NCBI GenBank assembly: GCA_963995505.1
Contig: OZ023197.1
Span: forward strand, 14,568,475-14,632,474
Source: Hypericum androsaemum
Lineage: Eukaryota > Streptophyta > Magnoliopsida > Malpighiales > Hypericaceae
Direction: 5' to 3'
Length of the DNA: 64,000 bases
In this document: one piece after another, positions 22,413 to 34,168 of the stretch
Layout of the letters: every line of letters begins with the position of its first letter
Position numbering within the stretch: the first letter of the stretch is position 1
Program-made: the position numbers and the translations under genes
The notes under the pieces: generated by a model
Told to the model about the DNA's origin: nothing
The model's input: only the letters and a program-made list of their open reading frames with translations
Databases searched by the model: none

Positions 22413-24033
22413 TCATCTAGCAAAGTCCTTCGACTTCATAGCATCTGAGTAACTAGACGGTTCTTTACTGCTATCAACTTCTTCTGCCACATTCAAGACA
22501 AAAGTAATAATATCAGCCTCACCCAACTTCTGTGAAGGCCTAATAATTCTTCGGGGCCTGTCTCTAGCAATGGAATATGTTGGCTCCCTCTCAACTGTGC
22601 CAGCATTCTCATCTTCATCAAACAACCCACCATGAGTAGGATCATGGCAATCAATATTACAGAAGGAACTCGCTTCTAGATCAGTATTAAACTCCACCTG
22701 CACTTTTGACTTTTGTAGGTCAACACTTGGAGCACTAGAAATACAAGGTGCAGAAATATCCTCCCTCTTACTCAGTATATCTTTCTCTTTGAAAATAACA
22801 TTCCTACTCAACAAGACTTTAGACAGCTCGGGACACCACAACTTGTATCCCTTCACACCAAAAGTATATGTAAGGAAGATACATTTCACAGATCTTGGCT
22901 CTAACTAGGCATTATTCATATGAGCATAGACATGACACCAAAATATCTTTAAATCAACATAACTAGGAGGATTTTCAGACCATACTTCTTTAGGTACCTT
23001 ACAATCAAGAGATGCATGAGGTGAATAATTGACAAGGTGACAGGCGGTGGAAGCAGCTTCAGCCCAAAATGACTTAGGCAAACTAACATTTGATAGTATA
23101 CAACGAACTTTCTCCAACAAAGTTATATTCAGCAACTCCATTCTGTTGAGGTGTACCAGGGATTGTCCGATGTCTGACAATACCCTCATTCTTGCAGAAC
23201 TCATCAAACTAACTAGAGCAAAACTCTAATCCATTGTCAGTGCAGAGATGCTTGACATCTCTCCCAATCTGCTTCTCAATCATAGTCTTCCACTGCTTGA
23301 AAGTGACAAAGACATGATCTTTGCTCTTCAAGAAGAACACCCATGCCTTCCTCAAATAATCATCAACGATAGTCAGCATATACTTGAAACTATTCTTTGA
23401 TACAACTTGAGATGGTCCCCAAAGATCACAATGAACATAGTCAAGTATTCTTTTTGTAGTGTGCACACCTTTCTGAAAATTGACTTTCTTTTGCTTGCCA
23501 AACATACAGTGCTCACAAAATTTCAGCTCTCCAATACCATGTCCACATAGTAATCCTCTCCTATTTAGCTCGGTCATGCCTTTCTCGCTCATGTGACCAA
23601 GTCGCATATACCACAATGAGGTATTCTCAAAATCTGTCAACGAGCCAGATACAGCAGTAGCAGTCCCTATAACTGTAGAACCCTGTAAAACAAACAGATT
23701 TCCTACCTCCTTCTTGGCCTTCATATACACTAATGAGTTCTTACTCACACGAAAAACTCTACCTTCTCCGGTGTACTTGTACCCCAATGAATCAATGGTA
23801 CTCAGCGAAATCAAGTTCTGCTTCAAATCAGGAATATGCCTCACATTTGTCAAGGTTTGAATAACGCCATCATGCATCTTGATCTTCACTGTGCCAATAC
23901 CAATAACCTTGCAAACAAAATTATTTTCCATGAGAACGTTACCCTCCGCACGTTCATATGTTGAAAATCAGTCCTGGATGGAACACATATGAAACGTACA
24001 AGCAGAATCAAGGACCCAAGCAGCATCAACCTT
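22413..24033 (-). pseudogene. Copia protease C-terminus and integrase
   Basis: The frame begins near 24033 with WVLDSACTFHM, the Copia protease block with DSA in place of DSG. It continues through HIPDLKQNLIS, the GAG-pre-integrase zinc finger (H...H...C..C, with LGHMSEKGM and CEHCMFGKQKKV), and the integrase core with DYVHCDLWGPS and CTDNGLEFCS. The integrase C-terminus lies at 22413-23207. At least two frame breaks occur. Confidence 0.85.
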
Positions 24034-24180
24034 GGACTTCCCATCAATCACAGACAAAAGGTCTCCATCAGATTTATTCTGAGTGGTAGTGGCAACACTA
24101 GCACTGCCACTATCAGAACTTTCTCCTTTTGGAGCACTAGACTTTTCGTCTTTCTTCTTGTTCTTCTACTCCTGACAGAA

Positions 24181-24900
24181 CTATTTAATATGCCCAACCT
24201 TATGATAGTTGAAACAAGTCGTTTCCTTGTGCTTTGACCTTGATTTTCTTCTACTTTTCTTCGTTGAACCAGACTTAGCATTCCTCTCTTCAGACCTCCC
24301 TCTCACAACCAAGCCATTCCCTTGGCTATTCTCATAGGAACTAACAGTGTGCTTATCAATTCTCTCTTTCTCCAAGAGCGAATCATGAACATTATCCCAA
24401 CTCAGCGTATCATGGCTGAACAACAGAGTATCCTAAATTGCTGAAAAGAGGTAGGCAACGAACACAATAACAATAAAGCCAAATCTTCATCATCATACTT
24501 CACATCCAGAGTTCTAAGATCAGCCACTATATCCTTAAATTCATTAAGGTGGTCGTGAACAGACTTATCTTCTTGCATCTGGATAGAAAACAGTCGTTGC
24601 TTCAAGCATAATTTATTGGTCAAACTCTTGGGCAAGCACAACTTTTTAAGCTTTGCCCATAATGAGGACGCTATTGTCTCCTTCAACACGTCCCACAAAA
24701 TATCATCTGACAAATGCAACTGAATCTGACTCACAGCCTTACGGTTCTTTGACGCTTTCATCGTTACATCCCAACTCGAAGGCATCAACTTCTCATCAAG
24801 TAGAGTCTCATCCAGCTCTAAATGTGTCAAAATAGCTCACATCTTCACCTGCCACAAGGAAAAATTAGTTTTTCTCGTCAATTGAGGAATTTCGTACTTC
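24181..24900 (-). pseudogene. Copia gag with zinc knuckle
   Basis: The gag body at 24402-24830 has LWAKLKKLCLPKSLTNKLCL, MQEDKSVHDHLNEFKDIV and LLCSLPTSFQQF, the usual UBN2 blocks. The following frame has CFNYHKVGHIK, a CCHC nucleic-acid-binding knuckle. The gag start is not clean. Confidence 0.82.
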
Positions 24901-25460
24901 ATAGAAGTCATCCTGAAATACCTCGAACCAAGAAATCAGCCTAAAACTGGTTAGAAATCAAAATCAGTTAAAATTAGTTGACTTTTGGTCAACCAATCAA
25001 ACCGTTGACCAAGTCAATTCAAAAATTATGGTTTTTTTTCTTTCAACCCCAAATCAGGACATGCAGCTGCTCAAATAGCGACCACCACGACGAGGTGGCT
25101 AAGCGATGATGGGCAAACGGCAGACTCGGCCACGTCGAGAGGCAGCAGTGCGCGGGGATGGTGTGCGAGTCTCCTCTACGAACGATGGGTTCGGAACCCC
25201 AAAGACCCGATGCGGGTTCAAACTTCTCTGGAAACGGGCAAGCGACGGATCTCCTCTTCCCCAGATGCGGTGACGGAGCGCTGGGGCAGTCACCTCCTCC
25301 AGGCGATGGTAGGGCGACGGGCGGAATGCGGGCAGCGGTCGTCCGCTGGTGCGACGGAGCTCCAAGGTTTTCTAAAAAAAACCTAATTTTTCCTTTTTCC
25401 CTCTTTTCCTAATTCGTAAACTGCCACAGGGTTTTTTTTCGAATACTCGAATCTCAGATC

Positions 25461-25474
25461 TGGCTTTGATACCA
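25461..25474 (-). other. Primer-binding site of Copia element
   Basis: The minus strand reads TGGTATCAAAGCCA, two bases inside the 5' LTR. It is a common variant of the initiator-methionine primer site. Confidence 0.8.
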
Positions 25475-25476
25475 CT

Positions 25477-25746
25477 TGTTGAGAAATTAGATCGAAACAA
25501 TAATTACGAAATACACGAGAATTACGTGGAAACTCTAAGACGGGGAGAAAACTACAGGCAAATGAGAGTCGTCCACTATGCGAGTCCAATTGGTTACAAG
25601 GCCTCTGTGAGGGTTCTCTCTACCTCACAACTCTCGACTGCACACAAAAGACCTAAACATAGGCCGATATATATAGGAGATTATTACCCTATTCTAAATA
25701 GGAATAGTAGTACTAAATTATCTAGAATTTGAGACAAATCCTAACA
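25477..25746 (-). repeat. 5' LTR of Copia element
   Basis: This is the 270-bp partner of 20660-20929. Its outer border abuts the LINE RT sequence. Confidence 0.9.
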
Positions 25747-25751
25747 GATAA

Positions 25752-25965
25752 AGTTAGCGATCCAACTCCTAAAGCACGGCCCAAAGCCCATGACATCCAA
25801 TACTTGAAGAATGTACGACCAACATACAGAATCAAAAGCTTGTCGGAAGTCTAGTTTAAAAAGAACCCAAACAATATTAGACTTGTGTTGCAGATAAATT
25901 GTGGTAGAATGCCTGAAACGATCTTTAAAACAGATCCAGAGTGGTCGTCCCAAGAGCGACTTCAA
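25752..25965 (-). pseudogene. LINE reverse transcriptase, upstream half
   Basis: The minus strand reads LFKLDFRQAFDSVCWSYI and LDVMGFGPCFRSWI, the LD..KAFD.V.W and MGFG..W..WI blocks of LINE reverse transcriptases. The frame runs into the Copia border at NFI and resumes at 20654. Confidence 0.82.
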
Positions 25966-25989
25966 CGAATAGGTAAAGATGGAAGAAAT

Positions 25990-26476
25990 ATGGGAAAAGA
26001 AAAGAGAAGAAGTATATTAGATTTGGTAGAAGAGAAAAGAATTGGTAGAAAAGCAAGAACTTTATTGAAAATATAGGAGAGAGGGGGAAGGGAAAAACAT
26101 AAAGATAAAAGCTAAGAAGCTAGGTTGATAATTGATGTATCATTTTGTGGGTGTCCTTCATGCATGTGTCTAGCTCTCCTTATATAGAATAATCTAGCCC
26201 AGCCCCATACAAAAATCCTAGGCCGTGCTCAATATAGGAAAACTTAACATAGCTCTGGCCTAATAAGGAAAAACTCAACCTGCCCGAAACTTATAACTCA
26301 ATTATTGCCCCTTTTTGTGCCAAATTTGGAAAAGTCATAAACTACAAATTTGTAGATCTCTGTCTTCTCTTCCTGTGGTTTTTAGAATCACGTCAATTGA
26401 ATATTTAAGCCAAAAATTACTACATTTTTACCAAAATAAATTTAGCAAATTTGCGAATTAATTTTTCTCTCTAACA
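25990..26476 (-). mobile_element. LTR-like fragment
   Basis: Read on the minus strand, the segment starts TGTTAGAGAG at 26476, contains tagttgtagatc-like motifs common in Gypsy LTRs, a TATA-like CTATATAAGG near 26180 and an AATAAA signal near 26068. These are LTR promoter and terminator features, but no partner LTR, primer site or target duplication was found. Confidence 0.4.
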
Positions 26477-27465
26477 TGTTAAATATAGCTTGCCACTTCA
26501 TTACAGATAAGAGCACAATCAAGAATCTGTCTTCTTTGAGGAAAGCAAACACTGCTCCTCACCAACAACACAACCCAGAACATCTTGAAGCCGGTTGGTG
26601 AGAATATTTGATATTTATAATATGAACCCAGCGATGCATGTGAATATTTTTGCTGGCCTTTCGTATTGCTTTCCGTCCGTTTCCTCTTTTAGTATTGCGA
26701 GAATCTCGGCAATATAATGTGGTAGGAAAGCAACTTTTTTTGAAAAGTTAAATTTTATTAATATTAGTTAGAAGAAAGATTTGCCATCTCACAGTCGCCT
26801 GCTTCTTCAAAACCTTGATATAGTAAAATCCAATGAGAAAAAATTATACCAGAAAAAAAGTACCGTGGATAACTCCGTGAGTACAAATTCATTTTCCTGC
26901 TCTATAAAAACATCATAATCTTATGCAATATTATGTGGTAGGAAAGCAACTGGATCGAGGTAGGTTAAAATTATCCCATTATCTTTTCGATGAGGATGCC
27001 AAATTTTGACCAGCTTGTCCAAGTTTTTCAAAATAAATCAATACGCGTAGATCACAAATTTATTTATAATAAGAAGGTAAAAAAAATACAGAGTCGGGGT
27101 AAAACGACAAACGATTAATCAATTAATCCAATAACTTAAACAAACCATCCAATAAATAAATCGTTTGTCCCTAACCTTACGATTGATTAATCAAAGGACA
27201 TCATGATCTAAATAGGGTCACAAATCAAACGATAGAAATAATTACCGAGTCGAGACAAACGATCACAAATCTATTTTATCTTTATCTTTCTTTCTTGCAT
27301 AACTTGCCAAGTATTTTCTATCTCCACATAATCCATGTTTCACATTATTCAACCCCGTTTCTAAGCTACTTTCATGATTTTCTGAACAATAATACAATAC
27401 TTAAACAAGTCTGGATTTAAATCCTTATTATACACAAGGGGAAGCTTGTGATGATTTCTTAATAT
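26477..27465. other. Intergenic stretch with terpene synthase 3' flank
   Basis: No gene is recognised up to the terpene synthase. A T-rich dispersed repeat (about 26730-26870, aaattttattaatattagtt type) is present. The block at 27287-27430 is the downstream flank that is duplicated at 5090-5237. Confidence 0.5.
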
Positions 27466-27531
27466 TCAGATGGGAATGGGATCGAAGTAGATGGTTTTCA
27501 TCAAAGTCTCAGTGTAGGTCCCATCGGTCAT

Positions 27532-30239
27532 TCAGTCTCCAACTTTGTAACAAATTTCCATAATACGGCCATAGTTGAGCACTCGCATTAGAATTTCTAG
27601 TGGAACTTTTCCAGATTCCTTCATCAACTCTTCATTCATAGTTTTCCATGCATTTGAAATCCTTCTTTGAAATACAGCTTCCGTCTCCTCATCCGATGCA
27701 TTGTATTCTCTCTTGTAGCTGCTAAACGTACCTGTCAGATTTCCGGTATTCTCTTCTTCCCGCTTCATTACACGAAAAATTGTACATAGCCAACATCAGA
27801 TTGCATATTGTTTGAGGAAAAATAAAGCCAACGTCATGCAATATGTAATTAATTACCTTGTGGCTGACCAAATCATTAGCAAGCCGTGAAATTACACACA
27901 CCGCTTCTGCCATATGAGGTTCGGTTTTCAACCATTTGCACGCCTCGGCCGTGAGCTCCTCTCCGATCCCGAGAAAGGCAACCGCTTGCATGTACGTTTT
28001 CCCAGCTGACAAGATTCCCAGATCTAAACTCTCTTTAAAAGATGGGAGATACCCACTTTTCATCCATTCAGCTTCCATCATGTATAATCTTGCAACATCC
28101 TGCAGCTGCTTATATCCAACACACGGTTAACGTGTATTTTTTCTTGATTTATTATTCTTCCCCGAGTAATAATATATCTCATCCGTTAAAAAACGACGAA
28201 ATATTTGAGAATAGAGAGTCATTCTGGAGCAGTAGCTACTTATTCCACGCATGGTTTAGTAAAGATATAGCTAAACTATAAGGACTTAAGTTTTTTAGGC
28301 CTTTTCAAGTAATAAAAGAACAGGTTTCATTCCGCATGGCTTCAGACGTAAAAGCTTTTACATGCCAGATGAACATAAAAGGTATTTTGTTTCCATGTAT
28401 ATATACGTATGAAAATATGCGTGTATGTATGTACATACATATATGTGTGAAAATATGTGTGTATGTACGTACGTATATATACGCACACATAAGTATTGTG
28501 TATTGATGTACAAGTTCTAGAGCTGGTGTAGCCGTATATATCTTACATATTCCCTTGTCAATGAGACAACAATCGATGATCCATCCCCATCAGCATGGTT
28601 TTTTAATTCATCAAAAGTATCCAAGTAAATCTTGTAGAGGTGCTTCAAGTAATCTTTGGGAAGCCGGTCGATCATACCTCTGTCCCACCTGAAAAAAAAT
28701 CATTTTTTTAAGTAGAACTCTGCATCTCTCTCTCGTCATCACAAAAATAAAAAATTCTTTTTAAAAAAATTCTTTTGATATTATAGGCAGGAGACAAACC
28801 TGATCATTGCATCGGTTAGAACAGGAAGATCCTCAAAATCACCGTAAGTATCGTAAACATCATCAAGAAAACCTATAAGGTTGCCTTGTTTGGTGTACTC
28901 AGCCCGAGCGTAAGCATACTTAGGGTCGGAATGTATAGAATCAGCCCAGAAGAAGAACTCCATAAGTCTGTCTCTTCCCAATGGTAATTTGGATGCAAGT
29001 TCCTGATCTTTGGACCACCTATGCATATAGTTTATAAATTATTTTCACCCAGTTGGTACGTCAGCCACATGGTACTTTGTTAAAAAAGCCAAACAACGGA
29101 ATATTAAAAAGTAAACTTACTTGTATATGCTCTTTATCTCTTGTTGGTGTAGTAACTGAACCCGGTTGAAGTCGAGCTTGGCAAACTTAAGCAACGTATC
29201 GTTCTTAGGCTCATAGCCATCTTCTTGGTGGCGTTTCTCGCAGAAATTTATGAACTCTCTTGCTTTTAGTCTCACCGGTCCCTTGTGCAATGGAGTCCAT
29301 AGTGAACTATTTATCTCATCTGCCAAATCAGATTTTGATTGAGCCAATATCTCCAAGTGGGTTCTTGTAAAAGTTAGGGCTTCTTCAAGAATATCTTCTC
29401 CATGTGTTAGGACATGGGCAGCTTCGAACAGACTCAATAAGCCTTCGGAGTCATTGGTAAGGGAATCCTTGAACTTCTGTGTCTCGTTGTCCATGAACTT
29501 TTTGAAGATGTCTGATGAAAAACAAAAGTTCAAGGTGTCGTATATATTCTTAAAGGGCCTAGTGTTATATTGTGATGAACGCAGATCTTACCGCTCGACA
29601 TCATAATGCCGTGTTGTCTGAAAATCTGAAACACAACTGCAGTGGTGTAAAGGTCAAGATCTTTCTTCTCTAAGAGATCAAACTGCGAGTCAAAAATCGG
29701 ATACAACTGTCTCTCGATCTCAGCTTGGAAATGGTACGAGATGCCAAGACGAGATAGTAAGTCGATCAGATGAACTCTCTCCACCGCATCAGTGGAAGTG
29801 TCAAGTAACATGGTCTCCACCTTGCTCTTCAGCTCCTTTACCTCCCTATCGTACCATTCAAGCTTCTACAAATTTGCACAATATAACACACAAAGTGAGA
29901 GGTAGTAACATAGGAGGTAAAACAAGAGAGTTCAAGGATGCAAACTTTTTTTAACAGGTAAATTTTATTAATGATAGTAATATTTACACAATGTAAAATT
30001 CACTCTTAATAGTACGAGGTTGTAGCTGCAGTCTAAGTAAAATTTGCAACGATAAAATTCAACGAGAAAAAATTGTTGAAGTATGCAAAACTAATGAAAC
30101 CAGCGGAGGTGACCTCTTGATCCAATGGGATGGAATCAAGGCGATTTCTCCATAATTCCGGAGGGAAGTTGCAACGGGGACGAGTTTGGGTCACGCGAGG
30201 TGCAGGCAGCTGAGATGCTAAAGGTGCTACGGATGCCAT
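27532..30239 (-). CDS. Terpene synthase, TPS-a-like, premature stop
   Basis: The product is a class I terpene synthase, probably a cytosolic sesquiterpene synthase that ionises farnesyl diphosphate. Seven exons: 30114-30239, 29592-29865, 29121-29511, 28800-29018, 28547-28688, 27857-28099, 27532-27762, joining in frame with GT-AG borders. Exon 1 (MASVAPLASQ...) has no plastid transit peptide and no clear RRx8W. RDR (279-281), DDVYD (316-320) and the NSE motif NDLVSHKRE (459-467) bind metal and diphosphate. The frame ends at TGA after YKVGD (541 residues), yet the same frame goes on for 21 codons to the expected DPIPI terminus (27466). The lost piece is the active-site lid and last helix, so it is probably inactive or a young pseudogene. 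The exon 7 acceptor (TGAAG) is weak. Confidence 0.88.
28396..28492. repeat. Purine-pyrimidine microsatellite in TPS intron 5
   Basis: Mixed (GTAT)n/(TACG)n/(ATGT)n units, for example gtgtatgtatgtacatacat and gtgtatgtacgtacgtatat. Confidence 0.75.
29945..30085. repeat. Dispersed T-rich repeat in TPS intron 1
   Basis: The segment ttttttaacaggtaaattttattaatgatagtaatatttac resembles segments at about 6655-6806, 26730-26870 and 33580-33745. All start with a T-run on the plus strand, as a minus-strand SINE with a poly-A tail would. The RNA polymerase III boxes were not identified, so the class is uncertain. Confidence 0.45.
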
Positions 30240-30333
30240 GGACACTAAATTAACTCGGTCTCTAAAAACTTCGCTTTTCACTGCTTTTAGAGTGTTACTA
30301 TTTCTTATATCTAAATCCTTAGAGTTTGCGTCT

Positions 30334-30343
30334 CTATTTATAG
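30334..30343 (-). promoter_or_regulatory. Terpene synthase TATA box
   Basis: The minus strand reads CTATAAATAG about 95 bp upstream of the ATG at 30239. The surrounding block (tctctatttatagagcgagtaaagg) recurs in relics at 31039 and 31974. Confidence 0.7.
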
Positions 30344-30939
30344 AGCGAGTAAAGGAGGAGAAGAGATTTATTTTGGCTTATGTGAAACTTTGCTAATTTC
30401 CTTAACGGTAAACTTTTTTAGTTATAAGTAATTTTTTTATTGTTAGGAAACTAACTTATTCTAGATATGAATGCGTAGTAAAATTACCTTTTTTTAATGC
30501 AAACGTGAAACAAATACAAAAGATCACGTGGTTCGACAAATATTTTTGCCCCACATGCCGTGAAACAAAGGGGTCGCGTGATGCGTGGATCAAACTTGCT
30601 CTGATTGCATGACAAAATTTTTATATTAAATACAAAATTTTAAGACAATAAATTTTATATTTTAAATTTATCACTCTCGCATTTAGCAATGCGGTATTTC
30701 AACGAAAAGCTGCCAGCAGAAAATCTTTTTCCGCTACAGGTAAACAAGTGGCTACCATTTGTTAGGCGTCAGGTTGTTTTTTTCATGCATTTAGATTTGT
30801 ATAGGTCTATGCTATCTATAATCCTCTCTAACAGAATAATTTTTTCAGGATCAATTCCATCAGATAATGGTCTAGGTGGTGCTCTTTGCTTATAGATCAT
30901 TAATACTTAACATATTGTCTACTTTTCCTTTGTAGGCAG

Positions 30940-31019
30940 TTGAATTTGGCAGATTAATTGGGTCTCCAGAAACTTTGCTTCTACTGCTTTTGGTACATTA
31001 TTGCTCTCTCTTATACTTG
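30940..31019 (-). pseudogene. Relic of a second terpene synthase 5' end
   Basis: The stretch aattgggtctccagaaactttgcttctactgcttttggtac matches the 5' UTR/start of the synthase (taactcggtctctaaaaacttcgc...ctgcttttagagtgttac, 30250-30293). Exons are absent. Together with the TATA relic at 31039-31048 it marks a former tandem synthase promoter. Confidence 0.65.
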
Positions 31020-31865
31020 AATCCTTAGAACTTGTGTTCTATTTATAGAGCGAGTATGGGAGAAGAGAGCTGATTCGGACAATATTTTTGCAAGCGAATC
31101 GAAAGGTGATCCAATAAATATTCAACAGCTTCTAAAAAAAATCAACGAAAATCTTTTGTTCAATGAGAAATTAGTTTTTTACTTGGTCTTTTTTTTTAAG
31201 GTTATGATTTTTAGGACTTTCATTTATTTTATAAGTATAGAGATGTTTCATTAAAGAAAAAGACTATAGAACATAGAGAAATAGTACATTTAAAAACTAT
31301 AGCGTATAACATAACTTACTTGCTATAAGTAACATCACCAGGCCACAGGATAGTGGACTTTGTTTTTTCTTTTGCCACTATGACAATTTTGAAAACTGAA
31401 TTTCTCCAATAAGACACGGTAGACCTATTACTTATCAAAAAAAAGATACGGTAGACCTAACCGGCAAGTTACTATTTGAGTAATATTGACTAGTGTATAA
31501 ATTAATTACAGTTTTCAGTACATCTATTTTTATAGATTTGTTCTAAATTATTTATATCAAACACTATGTTGAAAAATTATGTTATTTCAAAAATTAATTT
31601 AATTTATTTAAATAAATACGTATAATAATTATATTTAAAATCATCTTTAATTTTTCGTTTGCATAAATTTATTAAAACGTTTTAAATTATTTTAATGGTC
31701 ATCCACTGCATAAGACCATTGTTGGCATAGTGAAAAGGGGCGACACAAAAGCTTTGTTTTCCCCGGGTTATTCACTCAGTTTGTAAAACTATCGTTAGTT
31801 TTGGGTCGCGAGTTGTTATATTCAGAAAGATCCACTTAATATTAGGGTCTACACTTATGGATGAA
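31020..31865 (-). repeat. Promoter-derived tandem repeat, unit A
   Basis: Unit A begins with the synthase TATA block (31039-31048) and runs through actttcatttattttataag, gccacaggatagtggac and ttccccgggttattcactcag. It matches unit B at 31955-32805 with a period near 935 bp. The duplicated unit is synthase upstream sequence, without coding exons. Confidence 0.8.
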
Positions 31866-31954
31866 ATAGCTCTCAGTAACACGATTCACATTAAAAAATT
31901 TATTTTCTACAAATTTTTTATCGTTTTCCAACACACTATTTTAGATATTGTAAA

Positions 31955-32805
31955 ATTTTAGAACTTGTGTGCTCTATTTATAGGGCGAGTATGGCAGAAG
32001 ATAGTTGTTTCGGGTAATATTTTTTAAAACGGAAGGCGACCCAAAATATTCAACAACAACTAAAAAAAATATTCAACAAAAACTATAGCGTTTTAGGATG
32101 TAAATGATTTTTAGGACTTTCATTTATTTTATAAGTCTAGAGATGTTTCATTAAAGAAAAAGACTATAGAACCTAGAGAAATACTACATTTAAAAACTAT
32201 AGCGTGTAACATAAATTACTTGCTTAGAACGACTTTAGGTGGGTAAAACCTATCTAGGTGCCTTTAATATATTTCTTGTTTTATCTTATAAATAAAATAC
32301 CTCAACTTATTAAAAAAACGTAATTACTCGCTACAAGTAACATCACCACGCCACGAGATAGTGGAATTTGTTTTTTCATTTGCCACAATGATAATTTTGA
32401 AAACTGACAATTTCTCCAATAAGAGACGGTAGACCTAACCAACAAGTTACTATTTGAGTAACATTGACTAGTGTATCAATTAGTTACAGTTTTCAGTACA
32501 TCTATTTTCATAGATTTGTCCTTAATTATTTATATTAAACACTATGTTAGAATTTTTTTTTGTTTCAAAATTTAATTTAATTAATCTAAATAATTTCGTG
32601 TAATGAACTAATTATTATGTTTAAAATCATCTTTACTTTTTTCGTTTCATGAATATATTTAAACGCTTTAAATGATTTTAATGGTCATCCACTAGCCTTT
32701 CCCCGGGTTACTCACTTAGTGTGTAAAATTTTGTTAGTTTTGGACCCCGAGTTTATATATTCAAAAGGATCTGTTTAATATTGGGTCTACATCTAGGAGT
32801 AAAAT
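31955..32805 (-). repeat. Promoter-derived tandem repeat, unit B
   Basis: This is the second unit, with its TATA relic at 31974-31983 (ctatttatag). It differs from unit A by a roughly 100-bp insertion near 32226-32330 and lacks about 50 bp near the ccccgggtta block. Confidence 0.8.
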
Positions 32806-32806
32806 T

Positions 32807-33074
32807 ATCACGCCCCAAATATAAACGTGACAATTGTCTGAGGTATTAAATACTCGCTCGGCATCAGACTTTATTAATAATCAAAATTCAAAATATCCAT
32901 CATATTGAATTGAAACAACTCACTATCGTCTTAAAGAGAGGAAAATTAAACTATAAGGACGTGAGCGTAATTTACCTAAAGTTAAAAACCACTTGATGGA
33001 CATTCATACGCGCCTAGATTAAATGTATCATTTGTAATACCTCAACTTAATTATATTTATAGTATTCATAACAT
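32807..33074 (-). mobile_element. Probable solo LTR fragment with polypurine tract
   Basis: The minus strand has GGGGGAGATG directly before TGTTATGAATAC, the classic polypurine tract/LTR junction. The LTR-like segment extends to about ttatcacgcccc at 32808. No second LTR or clear target duplication is seen. Confidence 0.45.
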
Positions 33075-33377
33075 CTCCCCCATAGGCATGGGCACGTGTT
33101 TAGGGGCGGATTTGGTGGGAACTATGTTAGTTTTCACCTATGAAAACTAAAAGAATAGTGATTTGCATATGGCCGTAATATAGATTTGTCTATAAATTGA
33201 TATTGATTTGCATGTATAGTTCCCATCTGAAGATAATTTTATTTAGTCCTCATTCAATCCAATATCGTTTTTTAGTATTGCCTTCTCTTTGTCCGTGCAT
33301 GAACATGTTATCCAATTGTTGTTCGCATCTTCTCAAATCGAGACGACCAACGATAGAAATCAATAAACGTATGTATG

Positions 33378-33379
33378 TA

Positions 33380-33431
<52 letters not shown>
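33378..33431. repeat. (AT)n microsatellite
   Basis: A run of about 50 bp of alternating TA. It lies exactly at the left limit of the duplicated LPP block. Confidence 0.95.
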
Positions 33432-33433
<2 letters not shown>

Positions 33434-34168
33434 GGGATGCATCTTGGTCTTGGGAATGTTTAAGACGTTTTGCGTAGCATGTGAATGGGCGGTTCCTGGA
33501 CTTGCGTGCGCCTGTCTCCCAATCTCTTCGATTTCCTAAGTCGGTTATGAACAAAAAAATGTAGGCAACCTCTCTTTTTTCGGTAAGTAAATATTAATAA
33601 ATGATAATATTTACATTCTAAAAAGTAAATAGTAAAGATTAGATATCTATTTTGCTAAATTGTAATCGATGATCTCACTAAAATTTTATCGCATTAAAAT
33701 TAGGAAAAATTGCGGTGGGAAACAATTTCTTTTAGTAGAGTGAAACTCTTAGTTAACATTGATATCATTAAATTTAATTCTACACTGTAATACACCCGCT
33801 TAGTTACATGATTCCCCACAAACCCAAAACCTACATACCAAAAAAATTTAATAACACCTACCAAAACAAAATCCAAAACCTAACGATGGGCTCATTAAAA
33901 AAAACCCCCGGTGTCCCATAATACATTAGGCCCAAAATAAAAACCCAAAATTAGTAAGAAATGCGGGCCCATTAAGAGAAATGCAGCCTTTCGCGGGCCC
34001 ACAAATCCAACATCTCTTGTGAGGAACCCAATACATGAAAAAAGAGTTCCTACTTGTCCGCATGTTACGATATAAATCTTTCACATTTACATAAAATCAG
34101 TTAATAATATCTATTGCCTTACGGTTTTAGGTTACGAGTTTCTAACATGTACTACTTGACATTTAATT
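33432..34168. repeat. Right copy of duplicated LPP downstream flank
   Basis: This is collinear with 6525-6806 and then 13447-13836; the left copy is interrupted by the Gypsy-like element. No gene lies here. It holds a T-rich dispersed repeat at about 33580-33745. Confidence 0.8.

Larger units (their letters stand above)
20660..25746 (-). mobile_element. Near-complete Copia element inserted in a LINE
   Basis: The element is 5,087 bp with 270-bp LTRs at 20660-20929 (3') and 25477-25746 (5'). The minus strand carries a methionine-type primer site (25461-25474), gag, protease, integrase, RT and RNase H in Copia order, then the polypurine tract AAGGTGGAGATTT before the 3' LTR. The flanks are GATAC (20655-20659) and GATAA (25747-25751), a 5-bp target duplication with one mismatch. 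The LINE frame continues across the site. Multiple stops and frameshifts interrupt the polyprotein, so it is not autonomous now. Confidence 0.9.
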
